Below, one piece after another: positions 7,413 through 7,928 of a stretch of DNA of 7,928 nucleotides (position 1 is its first letter; every line of letters starts with the position of its first letter). A program made the position numbers and the translations under genes. The stretch is from the NCBI GenBank assembly GCA_031276105.1, contig JAISNS010000051.1:1-7928 (forward strand), written 5' to 3'. Source of the stretch: Dysgonamonadaceae bacterium (lineage in GTDB: Bacteria > Bacteroidota > Bacteroidia > Bacteroidales > Azobacteroidaceae). The notes under the pieces were generated by a model. That model worked only from the letters and a program-made list of their open reading frames with translations. It had not been told where the DNA came from and searched no databases.

Positions 7413-7687
7413 CTTAATTCTTCTTTTTTTAGATTAAAAACCGCGCAAACAAAATTTATGTCTTTCGCTGAGAGCGAGGGTATTTCTTTTATGATTTCCC
7501 GGACATTATTTATCCCGCCGTATTTTTTTATCGCCGCACGAAAATCTTCCATCCAACCGCGCTCTATGACACGTTGCATCACTAATGTGCGCATACCGTA
7601 CCAATCAAAATCAGATAAATCGTATTCCCAGAGTAAAGATTTGGATATGTCCGGAAGGTCTTTTTTTCTCCAATCGCGAAAAATCAT
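7364..7687 (-). CDS. DUF6922-like small protein, candidate antitoxin of the AbiEii partner
   Basis: This 107-aa, probably cytoplasmic protein has no signal peptide or membrane segment. The pattern resembles the DUF6922 family as I recall it: LLWEYD (18-23), DW (28-29), a helix ending VIERG (40-44), KKYGG (54-58), and a C-terminal LRCY (91-94). Such proteins are commonly found beside AbiEii-type nucleotidyltransferases in Bacteroidetes. No helix-turn-helix of the long AbiEi type is evident, and the protein is far shorter than AbiEi. The ATG at 7687-7685 is the first possible start, because an in-frame TAA lies at 7693-7691. The gene begins 34 bases after the upstream nuclease-domain gene and overlaps the toxin gene by 49 bases in another frame. 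The antitoxin role is inferred from arrangement; it could also be a substrate-recognition partner. Confidence 0.75.
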   Translation of the reverse strand: MIFRDWRKKDLPDISKSLLWEYDLSDFDWYGMRTLVMQRVIERGWMEDFRAAIKKYGGINNVREIIKEIPSLSAKDINFVCAVFNLKKEELRCYTRKQLREERLNSL

Positions 7688-7721
7688 CGGTTATACATTT
7701 TAATGTTGAAAAATTGATCAT

Positions 7722-7928
7722 TTATAAAGCAACTATCCAGCGACTTATCCCTCGTTCTTCTTTGCTAAACTCAACTCCGACTTTGACTAACTTTTTATTT
7801 CCTGCCGTAAACGGAATAAGGTAATTTTTGTTGTCGATTTGTTTGATAGCCTCTTCAGCCGTAGCGTTTTCAGTGAGTTTAAATTCAAAAACGAAGACCG
7901 TATCACCGGTTATTACAACGGCGTCGGA
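7722..7928 (-). CDS. PD-(D/E)XK nuclease-domain protein, C-terminal fragment (DUF1703-like)
   Basis: Only the last 68 codons and the TAA stop (7724-7722) lie in the window; the gene continues past the right edge. The sequence shows SDAVVITG, then VFVFEFKL (Glu15 and Lys17 of the visible part), EEAIKQID, Y-x-IPF, and KVGVEFS near the end. Together Asp2, Glu15 and Lys17 fit the D...ExK core of a PD-(D/E)XK nuclease fold. This pattern is typical of the C-terminus of the AAA-ATPase-like proteins with a DUF1703/PF08011 domain that occur in many copies in Bacteroidales genomes. Their function is not settled. The ATPase part is not visible here, so the full architecture is inferred. The stop lies 34 bases before the DUF6922-like gene on the same strand, and no terminator is seen between them, so read-through is possible. 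Confidence 0.8.
   Translation of the reverse strand, partial: SDAVVITGDTVFVFEFKLTENATAEEAIKQIDNKNYLIPFTAGNKKLVKVGVEFSKEERGISRWIVAL

Overview
The window looks like chromosomal DNA from a Bacteroidetes bacterium, most likely order Bacteroidales. The protein types point there: a long CusA/CzcA-type RND pump of the Bacteroidetes style, a secreted M16 peptidase, a DUF6922 plus AbiEii pair, and an AAA-ATPase-associated PD-(D/E)XK tail. Intergenic DNA is AT-rich, starts are mostly preceded by A-rich stretches, and TAnnTTTG-like promoter elements occur. No tRNA, rRNA, CRISPR array, transposase or att site was seen. Every gene I accept is on the minus strand, so the reading order is right to left.

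Right edge (7928 to 6750): the last 68 codons of a PD-(D/E)XK nuclease-domain protein are followed, 34 bases later, by a small DUF6922-like protein of 107 aa. This overlaps by 49 bases the start of an AbiEii/AbiGii-family nucleotidyltransferase of 220 aa. The overlapping pair has the layout of a toxin-antitoxin module. One base after the nucleotidyltransferase stop, the next gene begins: a full-length 962-aa secreted M16 zinc metallopeptidase (6748 to 3860) with an intact HxxEH site. It ends in a strong stem-loop terminator (3787-3821). The small protein, the nucleotidyltransferase and the peptidase are packed as one likely transcription unit.

Middle (3336-3859): a 524-base AT-rich intergenic region. 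It holds four 11-bp-phased tandem units, a plus-strand promoter-like element, a Shine-Dalgarno-like site plus ATG that enters a run of eight A and stops almost at once, nested inverted repeats, and the terminator. This is the least explained part of the window and may be a small transcription unit or the remains of a gene.

Left (3335 to 1): the first 1111 codons of an RND heavy-metal efflux permease of the CusA/CzcA family, uninterrupted and running off the left edge. It is visibly GC-richer than the rest. It has a Bacteroidetes-style extra two-helix segment and a TDD motif in the late transmembrane region. Its usual partners, a membrane-fusion protein and an outer-membrane channel, are not in the window; they may lie beyond the left edge.

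No clear new biological system is established. The two most interesting points are the direct coupling of an AbiEii-type pair to a periplasmic M16 peptidase and the structured intergenic region.
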